Positions 32,832 to 40,958 of a DNA stretch of 64,000 nucleotides are shown here, in pieces. A model generated the notes under the pieces. The model was not told where the DNA came from, did no database searches, and worked only from the letters and a program-made list of their open reading frames with translations. Numbering within the stretch: the first letter of the stretch is position 1; each line of letters begins with the position of its first letter. The stretch is taken from contig NZ_CP049838.1 of the NCBI RefSeq assembly GCF_013085465.1, positions 3,844,001 through 3,908,000 of the forward strand, written 5' to 3'. A program made the position numbers and the translations under genes. Source of the stretch: Streptomyces asoensis. Its GTDB lineage: Bacteria; Actinomycetota; Actinomycetes; Streptomycetales; Streptomycetaceae.

Positions 32832-33985
32832 GATCCCGCGCCGGTCCGCTCCGGCGCCGGTACGTCCACGGGATGGACGGGGGTCCAGGCGGTTCCCTCC
32901 GGCTGAACAACAGGTTGATCAGCGGGTGCATCAGCAGGTTGAGCAGCGGGTTTATCGGCAGGTTGAGCAGCTGATGGGACGGCAGGTCGAACGACGGGTT
33001 GAACGGCGCGTCGCGCGTCGGGGCGGACGGCGTGTCGGACGGCGTGTCGGACGGCGGCTCGACGGGCAGGCCGGGCAACCGGGCGGACGGCTGGGCGGAC
33101 GGCTGGGCGGGCGGCCGGTCGCGCGGCCGTCCTCGCCGGTGCGAGCGAGGTCAGGGCCACCCCGCCCACCAGCAGTGCCGCCGCGCACCAGCGCAGGCCG
33201 CTCACCGGCTCGCCGAGGAACAGGGCGGCCGACGTCATGCCGAAGACGGGGACCAGGAGGGAGAAGGGGGCCACCGTGGACGCCGGGTGGCGGTGCAGCA
33301 GCCAGCCCCAGGCGCCGAAGCCGAAGACCGTGGTGACCCAGGCGACGTAGCCGACCGTGCCGGCGCCCTGCCAGTCCAGCGCGCGCAGCGCGGCCAGGTC
33401 CCGCGACGGGCCCTCGGTCAGCAGGGAGAGGGCGAGCAGGGGCAGCACCGGGACCGTGCTCACCCACACCATGAAGTTCAGCGGGTCCGGCGGGGAGGCC
33501 CTGCGGGTGAGGACGTTCGACGCGCCCCAGCAGGCCGCCGCCGCGATGACCAGCGCGAACGCGCCGAGCGAACCGGAGGCGCCCTCGTCGACCGCGGCCA
33601 CCCCTATCCCGGCGAGGGCCACGGCCATGCCCAGCAGCCGGACCCGGGTCGGACGTTCGCCGAGCACCACGAAGGCGATGCCGGCCGTGAACACCGACTG
33701 GATCTGGAGAACCAGCGACGACAGGCCGGCCGGCATGCCCGCGTCCATGCCGACGAACAGCAGCCCGAACTTCGCCACCCCCAGCACCAGGCCCACCGCC
33801 ACGATCCACTTCCAGGCCACCTTCGGGCGGCCCACGAAGAACACCGCGGGCAGGGCCGCCACCAGGAAACGCAGGGCCGAGAAGAGCAGCGGCGGGAAGT
33901 GGCCGAGGCCGATCTCGACGACGGTGAAGTTCACGCCCCAGACGGCGGCGACGAGGACGGCGAGGGCGAGGTGGGCGGGTCGCAT
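32828..33985 (-). CDS. EamA/DMT-family transporter with a repeat-built C-terminal tail
   Basis: A 385-residue protein. Residues 1 to about 285 form the ten-helix EamA drug/metabolite transporter fold, starting LALAVLVAAVWGVNFTVVEI and including two EamA repeats (the second with AAAACWGASNVLTRRA). The last 95 residues are a repeat of Ala, Arg, Pro, Val and Gln (RPAVRPAVRPVARP, AAQPADAPADQP), encoded by 12-bp DNA repeats at about 32895-33130. Membrane relatives lack this tail, so it is probably a recent expansion. It is first in the operon with aroA, the GNAT gene and the small membrane protein, and divergent from a LysR gene. The substrate is unknown. Confidence 0.9.
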   Translation of the reverse strand: MRPAHLALAVLVAAVWGVNFTVVEIGLGHFPPLLFSALRFLVAALPAVFFVGRPKVAWKWIVAVGLVLGVAKFGLLFVGMDAGMPAGLSSLVLQIQSVFTAGIAFVVLGERPTRVRLLGMAVALAGIGVAAVDEGASGSLGAFALVIAAAACWGASNVLTRRASPPDPLNFMVWVSTVPVLPLLALSLLTEGPSRDLAALRALDWQGAGTVGYVAWVTTVFGFGAWGWLLHRHPASTVAPFSLLVPVFGMTSAALFLGEPVSGLRWCAAALLVGGVALTSLAPARTAARPAARPAVRPAVRPVARPARRAAVRHAVRHAVRPDARRAVQPVVRPAVPSAAQPADKPAAQPADAPADQPVVQPEGTAWTPVHPVDVPAPERTGAGS

Positions 33986-34024
33986 ACGCCGAGGATCACC
34001 CGCCCTGACCGTGAAGCACCAGCG

Positions 34025-35023
34025 ATGATTACTGCATGGTTGGATGAAGGAACGCTACCGATTGGACTCACGGTGCTCGATCTCCAGCGACTGCGCGCCC
34101 TGCACGCCGTCTCCGTCCACGGCACCGTCGGCGCCGCGGCCGCCGCTCTCGGCTACACCCCGTCGGCGGTCTCCCAGCAGATCACCAAGCTGGAACGGGA
34201 GACCCGGACGGTGCTGCTGGAGCGGGCGGGGCGCGGTATCAGGCTCACCGACGAGGCGCTCCAACTCGCCGCCACGGCGAAGGAGTTGCTGGCGATCGTC
34301 GAGCGGGCCGAGACCGGGCTCGAGGAGCGGCGCGGGGTGCCGGCCGGGCGGCTGACCATCGCCGCGTTCGCCTCGGCGGCGCGCGGACTGCTGCCGTCCG
34401 TCCTCGCCGACCTGGCCCGTCGGCACCCGGCCCTGGACGCCCGGCTCACCGAGGTCGACCCGCACCTGTCCGTGGACCTGGTGGCGAAGGGGGCCGTCGA
34501 CCTCGCCGTCGCGCACGACTGGGACATCGTGCCGCTGCCCGCCCCGGCGGGTGTCGAACACGCGGTGATCGGCGACGACGCATGCGATCTGCTGGTGCCC
34601 GAGGGTCATCCCTTCGCCGGGCGGACGGGCGTGCGGCGGGAGGAGCTGGGCGGTGAGCGGTGGATCTGCCAGCCGCCGGGCCGGGTCTGCCACGACTGGC
34701 TGGTGCGCACGCTGCGGACGGCGGGGCACGAGCCCGACCTCGTCCACACGGCCGAGGAGAATCCGACCCTCGTCGCCCTGGTGGCCGCCGGCCTCGGGGT
34801 CGCGCTCATCCCCCGCCTCGGGCGCGGCCCACTGCCGGCCGGGGTCGTGGAGGTCCCGCTCGACCCGACGCCCGTACGGCGGCTGTACGCACTGTGGCGC
34901 ACGGGGGCGGCCCGGCGTCCGGCGATCGCGGAGGCGGTGCGGGTACTGCGGGAAGAATGGCCGAGGGCGTCGGCCCACCAGGCCCCTCGGGCCACCGACC
35001 GCACGCCCCCTGGCCAGGGCTGA
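34025..35023 (+). CDS. LysR-family regulator divergent from the EamA/aroA operon
   Basis: A 332-residue LysR protein. The HTH is DLQRLRALHAVSVHGTVGAAA followed by LGYTPSAVSQQITKLERETR, then the effector domain from LTIAAFASAARGLLPSVLADL. The ATG at 34025 is taken, but a GTG at 34073 (LDLQRLRAL) matches family starts better and may be the true one. The divergent pairing with the EamA gene over about 40 bp makes it the likely regulator of that operon. The last nine codons lie inside the tandem-repeat family that fills the next 320 bp. Confidence 0.88.
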   Translation: MITAWLDEGTLPIGLTVLDLQRLRALHAVSVHGTVGAAAAALGYTPSAVSQQITKLERETRTVLLERAGRGIRLTDEALQLAATAKELLAIVERAETGLEERRGVPAGRLTIAAFASAARGLLPSVLADLARRHPALDARLTEVDPHLSVDLVAKGAVDLAVAHDWDIVPLPAPAGVEHAVIGDDACDLLVPEGHPFAGRTGVRREELGGERWICQPPGRVCHDWLVRTLRTAGHEPDLVHTAEENPTLVALVAAGLGVALIPRLGRGPLPAGVVEVPLDPTPVRRLYALWRTGAARRPAIAEAVRVLREEWPRASAHQAPRATDRTPPGQG

Positions 35024-35341
35024 ACAGCCGCACCCCGGACAGCCGGGGCCCGACAGCCGCACACCGGACAGCCGGGCCCGACAGCCGGGGCCGCGCAACC
35101 ACACACCGGACGGCCTGCCCCGCGTGACCGCACGCCCGACAGCCAGGGCCGGATGACCGCACACCGGACAGCCGGGGCCCGACAGCCGCACACCGGACGG
35201 CCCGGGCCGGATGACCGCACACCGGACAGCCGGGCCCGACAGCCGGGGCCGCGCAACCACACACCGGACGGCCTGCCCCGCGTGACCGCACGCCCGACAG
35301 CCAGGGCCGGATGGCCGCACACCGGACGGCCGGGGCCCGAC
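34997..35341. repeat. 158-bp tandem repeat that includes the 3' end of the LysR gene
   Basis: Bases 35057-35214 and 35215-35341 are a direct tandem repeat with a 158-bp period; the second copy is partial and nearly identical. Shorter units of the type ccgcacaccggacagccggg recur within each. The end of the LysR gene and its flank (34997-35069) match 35126-35198 at 63 of 73 positions without gaps, so the gene's last codons and stop belong to the repeat family. All six frames stay open here; none looks coding. Confidence 0.85.
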
Positions 35342-35625
35342 GGTGGTCCCATCGGGCTCTCGTGTCGCATTCGCACCGACTTCCGGGAAACGGGGCGGGA
35401 CCGGGAACCCTGGCCGAACTCCGCTCGTCCAACTCCCAAGCTGTCGGACGAGTCACCTCGGTGCGGTGTCGGCCCTCGCTGCTGGCTGCGATCGCTGACC
35501 CACCCTCTCCGCCGCACCGCGGCCCGGCAGTCGAGCCGTCATCGGCGCGCCCCCCTCCAATGCGCCGATGGCGGCGCCTTCCGCGGGTAGCGTGCGCCAC
35601 CGGCCCCCCACCGGAAGGAGCGCAC
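35342..35625. promoter_or_regulatory. Upstream region of the GH3 gene
   Basis: Gene-free. An inverted repeat CATCGGCGC (35540-35548) / GCGCCGATG (35562-35570) and a 7-bp pair CTCGTCC/GGACGAG (about 35426-35455) are candidate terminator or operator elements. GGAAGGAG before 35626 is the ribosome site of the GH3 gene. Confidence 0.5.
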
Positions 35626-37410
35626 ATGCCCTCCAGACGCACCGTCCTCGCCGCCGGCGCGGGCGTCACCGCCACCCTCGCCGTCGGTGGTTCGGCGCAC
35701 GCGGACGACCGTCGGCCCGGCGAACTCCTCGCCCGTATGACCCTGGAGGAGAAGGTCGGCCAGGTCTTCGTCTCGCGGGTGTACGGCCACTCGGCGACCG
35801 CGCCCGACCAGGCCGACATCGACGCCAACCTCCGCGAACTCGGCGTACACACGGCCGCCGAACTGCTCGCCCGCTACCGGCTCGGCGGGATCATCTACTT
35901 CGGCTGGGCGCACAACACCCGCGACCCGCGGCAGATCGCGGACCTCTCCGACGGCATCCAGCGGGCCTCCCTCCAGCAGCCGCGCGGCCTGCCGGTGCTG
36001 ATCTCCACCGACCAGGAGCACGGCGCCGTCTGCCGGGTGGGCCGCCCCGCCACCCTGTTCCCGGGCGCCATGGCGATCGGCGCCGGGGGCAGCCGCGCCG
36101 ACGCCCGTACCCTCGGCCGCCTGGCCGGCCGTGAGCTGCGGGCGATGGGCATCCGGCAGAACTACTCCCCCGTCGCCGACGTCAACGTGAACCCGGCCAA
36201 TCCGGTCATCGGCGTCCGCTCCTTCGGCGCCGACCCGGCCGCGGTGGCCGCCCTGGTCGCGGCGGAGGCGGAGGGCTACCGGGCGGCGGGAGTGGCGGCG
36301 ACCGCCAAGCACTTCCCCGGGCACGGCGACACCGCCGTCGACAGTCACACCGGCTTCCCCGTCATCACCCACTCGCGCGAGGAGTGGGAGACGCTGGACG
36401 CGGTGCCCTTCCGGGCGGCGATCGCGGCCGGCGTCGACTCCCTCATGACCGCCCACATCCTGGTGCCCTCCCTCGACGGATCCGGTGACCCCGCCACCCT
36501 TTCCCGTCCGATCGTCACCGGCATCCTGCGCGAGAAGCTCGGCTACGACGGGGTCGTGGTCACCGACGCCCTCGACATGGCGGGCGTGCGTACGAAGTAC
36601 GGCGACGACCGGGTGCCGGTGCTCGCGCTGAAGGCCGGTGTCGACCAGCTCCTCAACCCGCCGGACCTGGACGTGGCCTGGAACGCCGTCCTGGAGGCCG
36701 TACAGGACGGGGAGCTCACGGAGCGGCGGCTCGACGCGTCGGTCCTGCGGATCCTGCGGCTGAAGTCGCGGCTGGGGCTGTTCGACGAACCGTACGTCGG
36801 CCCGGCCGACGTGGAGCGGACGGTCGGGGCGCCGGAGCACCTCGCCGCGGCCGACCGGATCGCCGAGCGGACCACGACGCTGCTGGTCAACGAGGGGCCG
36901 TTGCTGCCGCTCTCGCCCCGGACGCACCCCCGGCTCCTGGTGGTCGGCGCCGACCCGGCCTCCCCCACCGGCACCACGGGCCCACCCACCGGCGTCCTGG
37001 CCGCCGCCCTCACCGAACTGGGGTTCAGGGCGACGGCCCTGGCCACGGGCACGGCTCCCTCCGCCGAGACGATCGCCGGGGCGGTCACGGCCGCGGCCGC
37101 GGCGGACGCCGTGGTGGTCGCGACCTACAACGTCACGGCGGCCGACGCGCAGCGGACGCTGGTCGAACAACTGGCGGCGACCGGACGGCCGGTGGTGGCG
37201 GTGGCCGTCCGCAACCCGTACGACGTGGCCCGATTCCCGTCCGTCCGGGCCTGCTTGGCGGCCTACTCCTGGACCGACGTCGAACTGCGGGCCGCCGCCC
37301 GGGTGATCGCCGGGGCGGTCGAGCCGCGCGGGAAGCTGCCGGTGCCCGTGCGGCGGGCGGACGATCCGACGCAGGTGCTGTATCCGATCGGGTACGGCCT
37401 GACGTACTAG
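35626..37410 (+). CDS. Secreted GH3 glycosidase, beta-N-acetylhexosaminidase type
   Basis: A 594-residue glycoside hydrolase family 3 enzyme. The N-terminus SRRTVLAAGAGVTATLAVGG is a twin-arginine signal. The catalytic barrel carries KHFPGHGDT (228-236) followed by VDSHTG, the signature of NagZ-type enzymes, whose His acts as acid/base. The nucleophile is the first Asp of VVTDALDM (Asp314). A C-terminal alpha/beta-sandwich domain follows (LLVNEGPLLPLSP to PVPVRRADDP). It would remove terminal N-acetylglucosamine from chitin or peptidoglycan fragments outside the cell. It is a plausible companion of the sugar importer at 39-42 kb, though not in its operon. Confidence 0.92.
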   Translation: MPSRRTVLAAGAGVTATLAVGGSAHADDRRPGELLARMTLEEKVGQVFVSRVYGHSATAPDQADIDANLRELGVHTAAELLARYRLGGIIYFGWAHNTRDPRQIADLSDGIQRASLQQPRGLPVLISTDQEHGAVCRVGRPATLFPGAMAIGAGGSRADARTLGRLAGRELRAMGIRQNYSPVADVNVNPANPVIGVRSFGADPAAVAALVAAEAEGYRAAGVAATAKHFPGHGDTAVDSHTGFPVITHSREEWETLDAVPFRAAIAAGVDSLMTAHILVPSLDGSGDPATLSRPIVTGILREKLGYDGVVVTDALDMAGVRTKYGDDRVPVLALKAGVDQLLNPPDLDVAWNAVLEAVQDGELTERRLDASVLRILRLKSRLGLFDEPYVGPADVERTVGAPEHLAAADRIAERTTTLLVNEGPLLPLSPRTHPRLLVVGADPASPTGTTGPPTGVLAAALTELGFRATALATGTAPSAETIAGAVTAAAAADAVVVATYNVTAADAQRTLVEQLAATGRPVVAVAVRNPYDVARFPSVRACLAAYSWTDVELRAAARVIAGAVEPRGKLPVPVRRADDPTQVLYPIGYGLTY

Positions 37411-37535
37411 GCGTACGCCGACCGCCGAGCGCGTCCCCCGCACCGCGCGCAAAGCGCCCCGCGCGGCTGGCGTGCGGCCGGCGTCGCGGGTCACGCTGGT
37501 CAGGCCCTGTTCGCCGGGGCGGGTGGGGGAAGCCG

Positions 37536-38168
37536 ATGCGCGGGAGACGACGGTCCGTGGGGGTGGTGGCCTGGACGCTGACCGCCGCCCTGGCCCTGGG
37601 CGGGTGTCGGATCCTGTCGTCGGACGGAGCCGGGGCCGGCCCGTCGACGGCGGCACGGACGCCCTCCTCGCTGGCCCCCGTCTCGGGCTTCGGCACGGAG
37701 TTCCTCGCCGTCGGCGAGTGCAGCTCCTTCGGAACGACCAGCTTCACCGAGGTGCCCTGCGCCGGTGAACGGGCCGCGGCCCGGGTGGACGCCCGGTACG
37801 ACGGGAAGATCGGCGAGGGCCCACTGTGCCCGCCGGCCACCGACTTCGTCCTGCACATCGGCGAGCAGCCCGCGCACGGCGGCACCGGCACCGTCCGGCG
37901 GGGCTACGCCTGTATGCGCAACCTCCAGCCGCCCCACCCCGGCGACCCGGGCGCCGGCGGCGGCCCCCGCACGGTCGTCGGCGACTGCGTCTACGGCGCG
38001 GGCAGCGGGCAGGTCCGCGAGACGGCGTGCGACGGCTCGGGCACGCGGAAACCGCAGTACAGGGTGACGGAAGCGGTACCCGCACGCGCCGACTGCCCGG
38101 CGTCCACCGCCCTCTACGTCCAGCTCGGCGGCGGCACGGATCCGGTGGGCTGCGCGCGGCCGGTGTGA
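37536..38168 (+). CDS. Putative lipoprotein of unknown function
   Basis: A 210-residue protein with a basic start, a hydrophobic stretch VVAWTLTAALALGG and the lipobox LGGC, so it should be lipid-anchored on the outer membrane face. The mature part has eight or more cysteines spaced in pairs (GECSSF, EVPCAG, YACMRN, GDCVYG, TACDG, DCPAS, GCARP), which suggests a disulfide-stabilised extracellular fold, perhaps two related repeats of a septum-formation-like domain. No enzyme motif is visible. It stands between the GH3 and LacI genes on the same strand. Confidence 0.8.
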   Translation: MRGRRRSVGVVAWTLTAALALGGCRILSSDGAGAGPSTAARTPSSLAPVSGFGTEFLAVGECSSFGTTSFTEVPCAGERAAARVDARYDGKIGEGPLCPPATDFVLHIGEQPAHGGTGTVRRGYACMRNLQPPHPGDPGAGGGPRTVVGDCVYGAGSGQVRETACDGSGTRKPQYRVTEAVPARADCPASTALYVQLGGGTDPVGCARPV

Positions 38169-38233
38169 ACGGCCGATGTCGGCTGCCCCGGGAACCCGAT
38201 CAGCCGCTCCGTCCACGGCCGTATGGTGGGCCG

Positions 38234-39241
38234 ATGCGCGCAGGGATCGGGCTCAGGGAGGTGGCCGAGCGGGCCGGGGTGTCCATGCGGACGGTGTCCA
38301 ACGTGGTCCGCGGCACCGGGCGGTTCTCCGAGACCACGCGAGAGCGGGTGCAGCACGCGGTCGAGGAGCTCGGCTACCGGCCCAACACCGCCGCCCGGCG
38401 GCTGCGCACCGGCCGCAGCGGAGTTCTGCTGCTCGCCGTGCCCGACCTGTCCATGCCGTACTTCGCCGAGCTGGCCGGACATCTGCTGCGGGAGGCCGCG
38501 GGACACGGCCGCACCCTGCTGGTGGAGGCCACCGGGGGACGCCCGGAGGCCGAGCTGGAGATCGTCCTCGGCCGGACCGATCCCCTGGTCGACGGGGTGA
38601 TCCTGAGCCCGCTCGCGCTCGACGACCGGGCCGCCGCCCGGGCCGGGTCCACCGCGCCGCTGGTGCTGCTCGGCGAGCGCGTGCACGACCTGCCCTGTCC
38701 GCACGTCACCATCGACAACACCGGTGCGGCCCGCGAGGCGACCGCGCATCTGCTGGCCCGCGGCCGCCGCCGGATCGCGGTGATCGGCCGCCAGACCGTG
38801 CCGCACGCCGCGACCTCCGCGACCCGTCTGGCCGGTCACCGGCAGGCCCTGGAACGAACCGGGCTGCGCTACGACGAGACGCTCGCGCCGCCCGTCGCCG
38901 CCTACCACCGGGCCGACGGCACCGCCGCCATGCGCGCCCTCCTCGACCTGCCCGAGCCGCCCGACGCGGTGTTCTGCTTCGCCGACGCGCTGGCCCAGGG
39001 CGCCCTGCACGCCGTACGGGAGCGGGGGCTGACGGTCCCCGGGGATGTCGCGGTCGTCGGTTTCGACGATGTCGAGGAGGCCCGCTACACCGCTCCCCCG
39101 CTCACGACGATCGCCCCGGACAAGCGGGAACTGGCCCGGCTGGCGGTGACGGCCCTCGTGGACCGGACCGGCGGGCGGGCCCCGGCCGAGTCCTCGGTGC
39201 TGATCGCCGGACACCGGCTCGTCGTCCGGGAAAGCACCTAG
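38234..39241 (+). CDS. LacI-family regulator, probably of the adjacent sugar importer
   Basis: A 335-residue LacI protein. The HTH is GLREVAERAGVSMRTVSNVV followed by RGTGRFSETTRERVQHAVEEL and GYRPNTAARRL. The effector half ends VAVVGFDDVEEARYTAPPLTTI. It is convergent with the three-gene ABC importer, its stop lying 9 bp from the last permease stop. The palindrome CAACGTTG upstream of that operon is its most likely target. Ligand unknown. Confidence 0.9.
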   Translation: MRAGIGLREVAERAGVSMRTVSNVVRGTGRFSETTRERVQHAVEELGYRPNTAARRLRTGRSGVLLLAVPDLSMPYFAELAGHLLREAAGHGRTLLVEATGGRPEAELEIVLGRTDPLVDGVILSPLALDDRAAARAGSTAPLVLLGERVHDLPCPHVTIDNTGAAREATAHLLARGRRRIAVIGRQTVPHAATSATRLAGHRQALERTGLRYDETLAPPVAAYHRADGTAAMRALLDLPEPPDAVFCFADALAQGALHAVRERGLTVPGDVAVVGFDDVEEARYTAPPLTTIAPDKRELARLAVTALVDRTGGRAPAESSVLIAGHRLVVREST

Positions 39242-39250
39242 GACGGGCCC

Positions 39251-40066
39251 CTACCCCCGTACCGCCCCCGCCGTCAGCCCCGACACGAAGTGGCGCTGGA
39301 GCAGTACGTACACCACGACCACCGGCGCCGACGCGATGACGACCCCGGCGAACAGCAGCGGGTACTGGGTGAGGAACTCGCCCTGGAAGTCGAGCAGGGC
39401 CAGCGGCAGCGTGCGGTGTTCCTGGGAGCGGACGAACAGCAGCGGGTACAGCAGGTCGTTCCAGTCCATGACGAACAGGAAGATGCCGGTGGTGGCGAGG
39501 GCCGGGCGGGTCAGCGGGAGCGCGATCGAGCGGAACGCCCGCAGCGGGCCCGCGCCGTCCAGTTCCGCCGCCTCGTACAGCTCCTCCGGGATCGTGCGTA
39601 GGAACGCGCCGAGGATGAACACGGCCGTCGGCAGCGTCATCGTCGTGTCGACGAGGACCAGACCGAGGAGGCTGTCGGTGAGACCGAGCCGGTCGAAGAG
39701 GACGTACTGCGGGACGATCGCCGCCTGGGCGGGCACCGCCAGCCCCGCCACCAGCACGCCGAACACCGCCCAGCCCGCCCGGCCGGGCATCCGCGCGCAG
39801 AAGAACGCGGCCAGGCTCGCGACGACCAGGGTCAGCAGCACCGCGCCCGCCGTGACGACGAGGCTGTTGGTGAACGCCGCGCCGAGTCCGCCCTCGTCCA
39901 CCGCACGGCGGTAGTTGTCGAGGGTCGGCGAACCGGGCGGCGACAGCGGGGAGTCGAAGAGCTGGGGCAGCGTCTTGAAGGTGCCGAACAGCACGACGAG
40001 CAGCGGCAGGACGACGGCCGCCGCGCCCAGCAGGAGCACCACGGGTCGGATGGTCTTGTGCAGCAC
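39251..40066 (-). CDS. Carbohydrate ABC transporter permease (MalG/CUT1 type)
   Basis: A 271-residue inner-membrane permease with six helices. The EAA loop reads EAAELDGAGPLRAFRSIALPLTRPAL, which contacts the ATPase. The start GTG is one base after the stop of the upstream permease, so translation is coupled. It is the last gene of the binding protein/permease/permease operon. No ATPase gene is present; in Streptomyces such importers commonly share the MsiK ATPase encoded elsewhere. Confidence 0.93.
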   Translation of the reverse strand: MLHKTIRPVVLLLGAAAVVLPLLVVLFGTFKTLPQLFDSPLSPPGSPTLDNYRRAVDEGGLGAAFTNSLVVTAGAVLLTLVVASLAAFFCARMPGRAGWAVFGVLVAGLAVPAQAAIVPQYVLFDRLGLTDSLLGLVLVDTTMTLPTAVFILGAFLRTIPEELYEAAELDGAGPLRAFRSIALPLTRPALATTGIFLFVMDWNDLLYPLLFVRSQEHRTLPLALLDFQGEFLTQYPLLFAGVVIASAPVVVVYVLLQRHFVSGLTAGAVRG

Positions 40067-40067
40067 G

Positions 40068-40958
40068 TCAGGCAGCCCTCCGCAGCGCCCGCCGCTGCAC
40101 CCAGGTGAGCAGCGCGATCAGCGCCATGAACACCAGGGACTGGGCGGCCGCGTAGCCGAACTCGTTGTTGGAGAAGGTGGTGTAGACGCGGGTGGAGAGC
40201 AGGTCGAGGGCAGGTCCCGGCGGGTTGCCGCCGAGACCGAGCACCAGGTCGAAGGCCTTGAAGGACTGGACGGTGGTGTACGCGACGACGATTCCCGTGG
40301 CGGGGGCGACGAGCGGCCAGGTGATGTGGCGGAAGCTGTCCCAGCGACCCGCGCCGTCCAGCTCGGCCGCCTCGTACAACTCCCTCGGTATCGCCTGGAG
40401 TCCGGCGACGTAGACGACCATCATCTGCCCCGCGTGGAACCACACCTGGGTCACCGCCAGCCAGAACACGGCCGTGTCCGGGTTGCCGAGGTACACCGAC
40501 TGCCAGGAGTCCAGCCCCACCGCGCGCAGGCCCGAGTTGAGCAACCCGCCGTCCGGGTCGTACACGAACCGCCACACGAACGCGACCGAGACCGAGGACA
40601 GCACGGTGGGGAGGAAGAACAGGGCCCGCAGCAGGGTCGAGGCCCTCGTCGTCCGGACCAGGTACAGCGCGAGCAGCAGGGCCAGGGCCGTCTGGGCGAG
40701 GACCACGGTGACCGTCAGCTTGAGGTTGTTCTCCGCCGCGTTGCGGAACACGTCGTCGCCGGTGGCGAGTTCGGTGAAGTTGCGCAGGCCGACGTTGTCG
40801 TAGGTGGTGCTGTAGCCGTCCCAGTCGGTCAGCGCGTACTGCACCGCCTGGGCGGTGGGGTAGGCGAAGAAGAACAGGTAGAGGGCCAGCGCGGGCACCG
40901 GGAAGAGCCACAGTGCCCGCGTCGCGCGGCGGCTACGCGCGCTTCTGGTCGATGACAC
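40068..40958 (-). CDS. Carbohydrate ABC transporter permease (MalF/CUT1 type)
   Basis: A 296-residue permease. It has an N-terminal helix LWLFPVPALALYLFFFAYPT typical of MalF-like subunits, six helices in all, and the EAA loop EAAELDGAGRWDSFRHITWPLVAP. The GTG start (SSTRSARSRRATRA) overlaps the end of the binding-protein gene by 26 bp. With the second permease it forms the membrane channel of a CUT1 importer. Confidence 0.93.
   Translation of the reverse strand: MSSTRSARSRRATRALWLFPVPALALYLFFFAYPTAQAVQYALTDWDGYSTTYDNVGLRNFTELATGDDVFRNAAENNLKLTVTVVLAQTALALLLALYLVRTTRASTLLRALFFLPTVLSSVSVAFVWRFVYDPDGGLLNSGLRAVGLDSWQSVYLGNPDTAVFWLAVTQVWFHAGQMMVVYVAGLQAIPRELYEAAELDGAGRWDSFRHITWPLVAPATGIVVAYTTVQSFKAFDLVLGLGGNPPGPALDLLSTRVYTTFSNNEFGYAAAQSLVFMALIALLTWVQRRALRRAA

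Noticed and set aside
35057..35341. Possible insertion sequence or MITE
   Set aside because: No transposase, terminal inverted repeats or target-site duplication; it is a head-to-tail tandem repeat.
34606..35852. Long minus-strand frames rich in Gly, Pro, Cys and Arg repeats over the LysR tail region
   Set aside because: All frames are open because the tandem repeats lack stop words; there is no ribosome site and the frames overlap the LysR gene.
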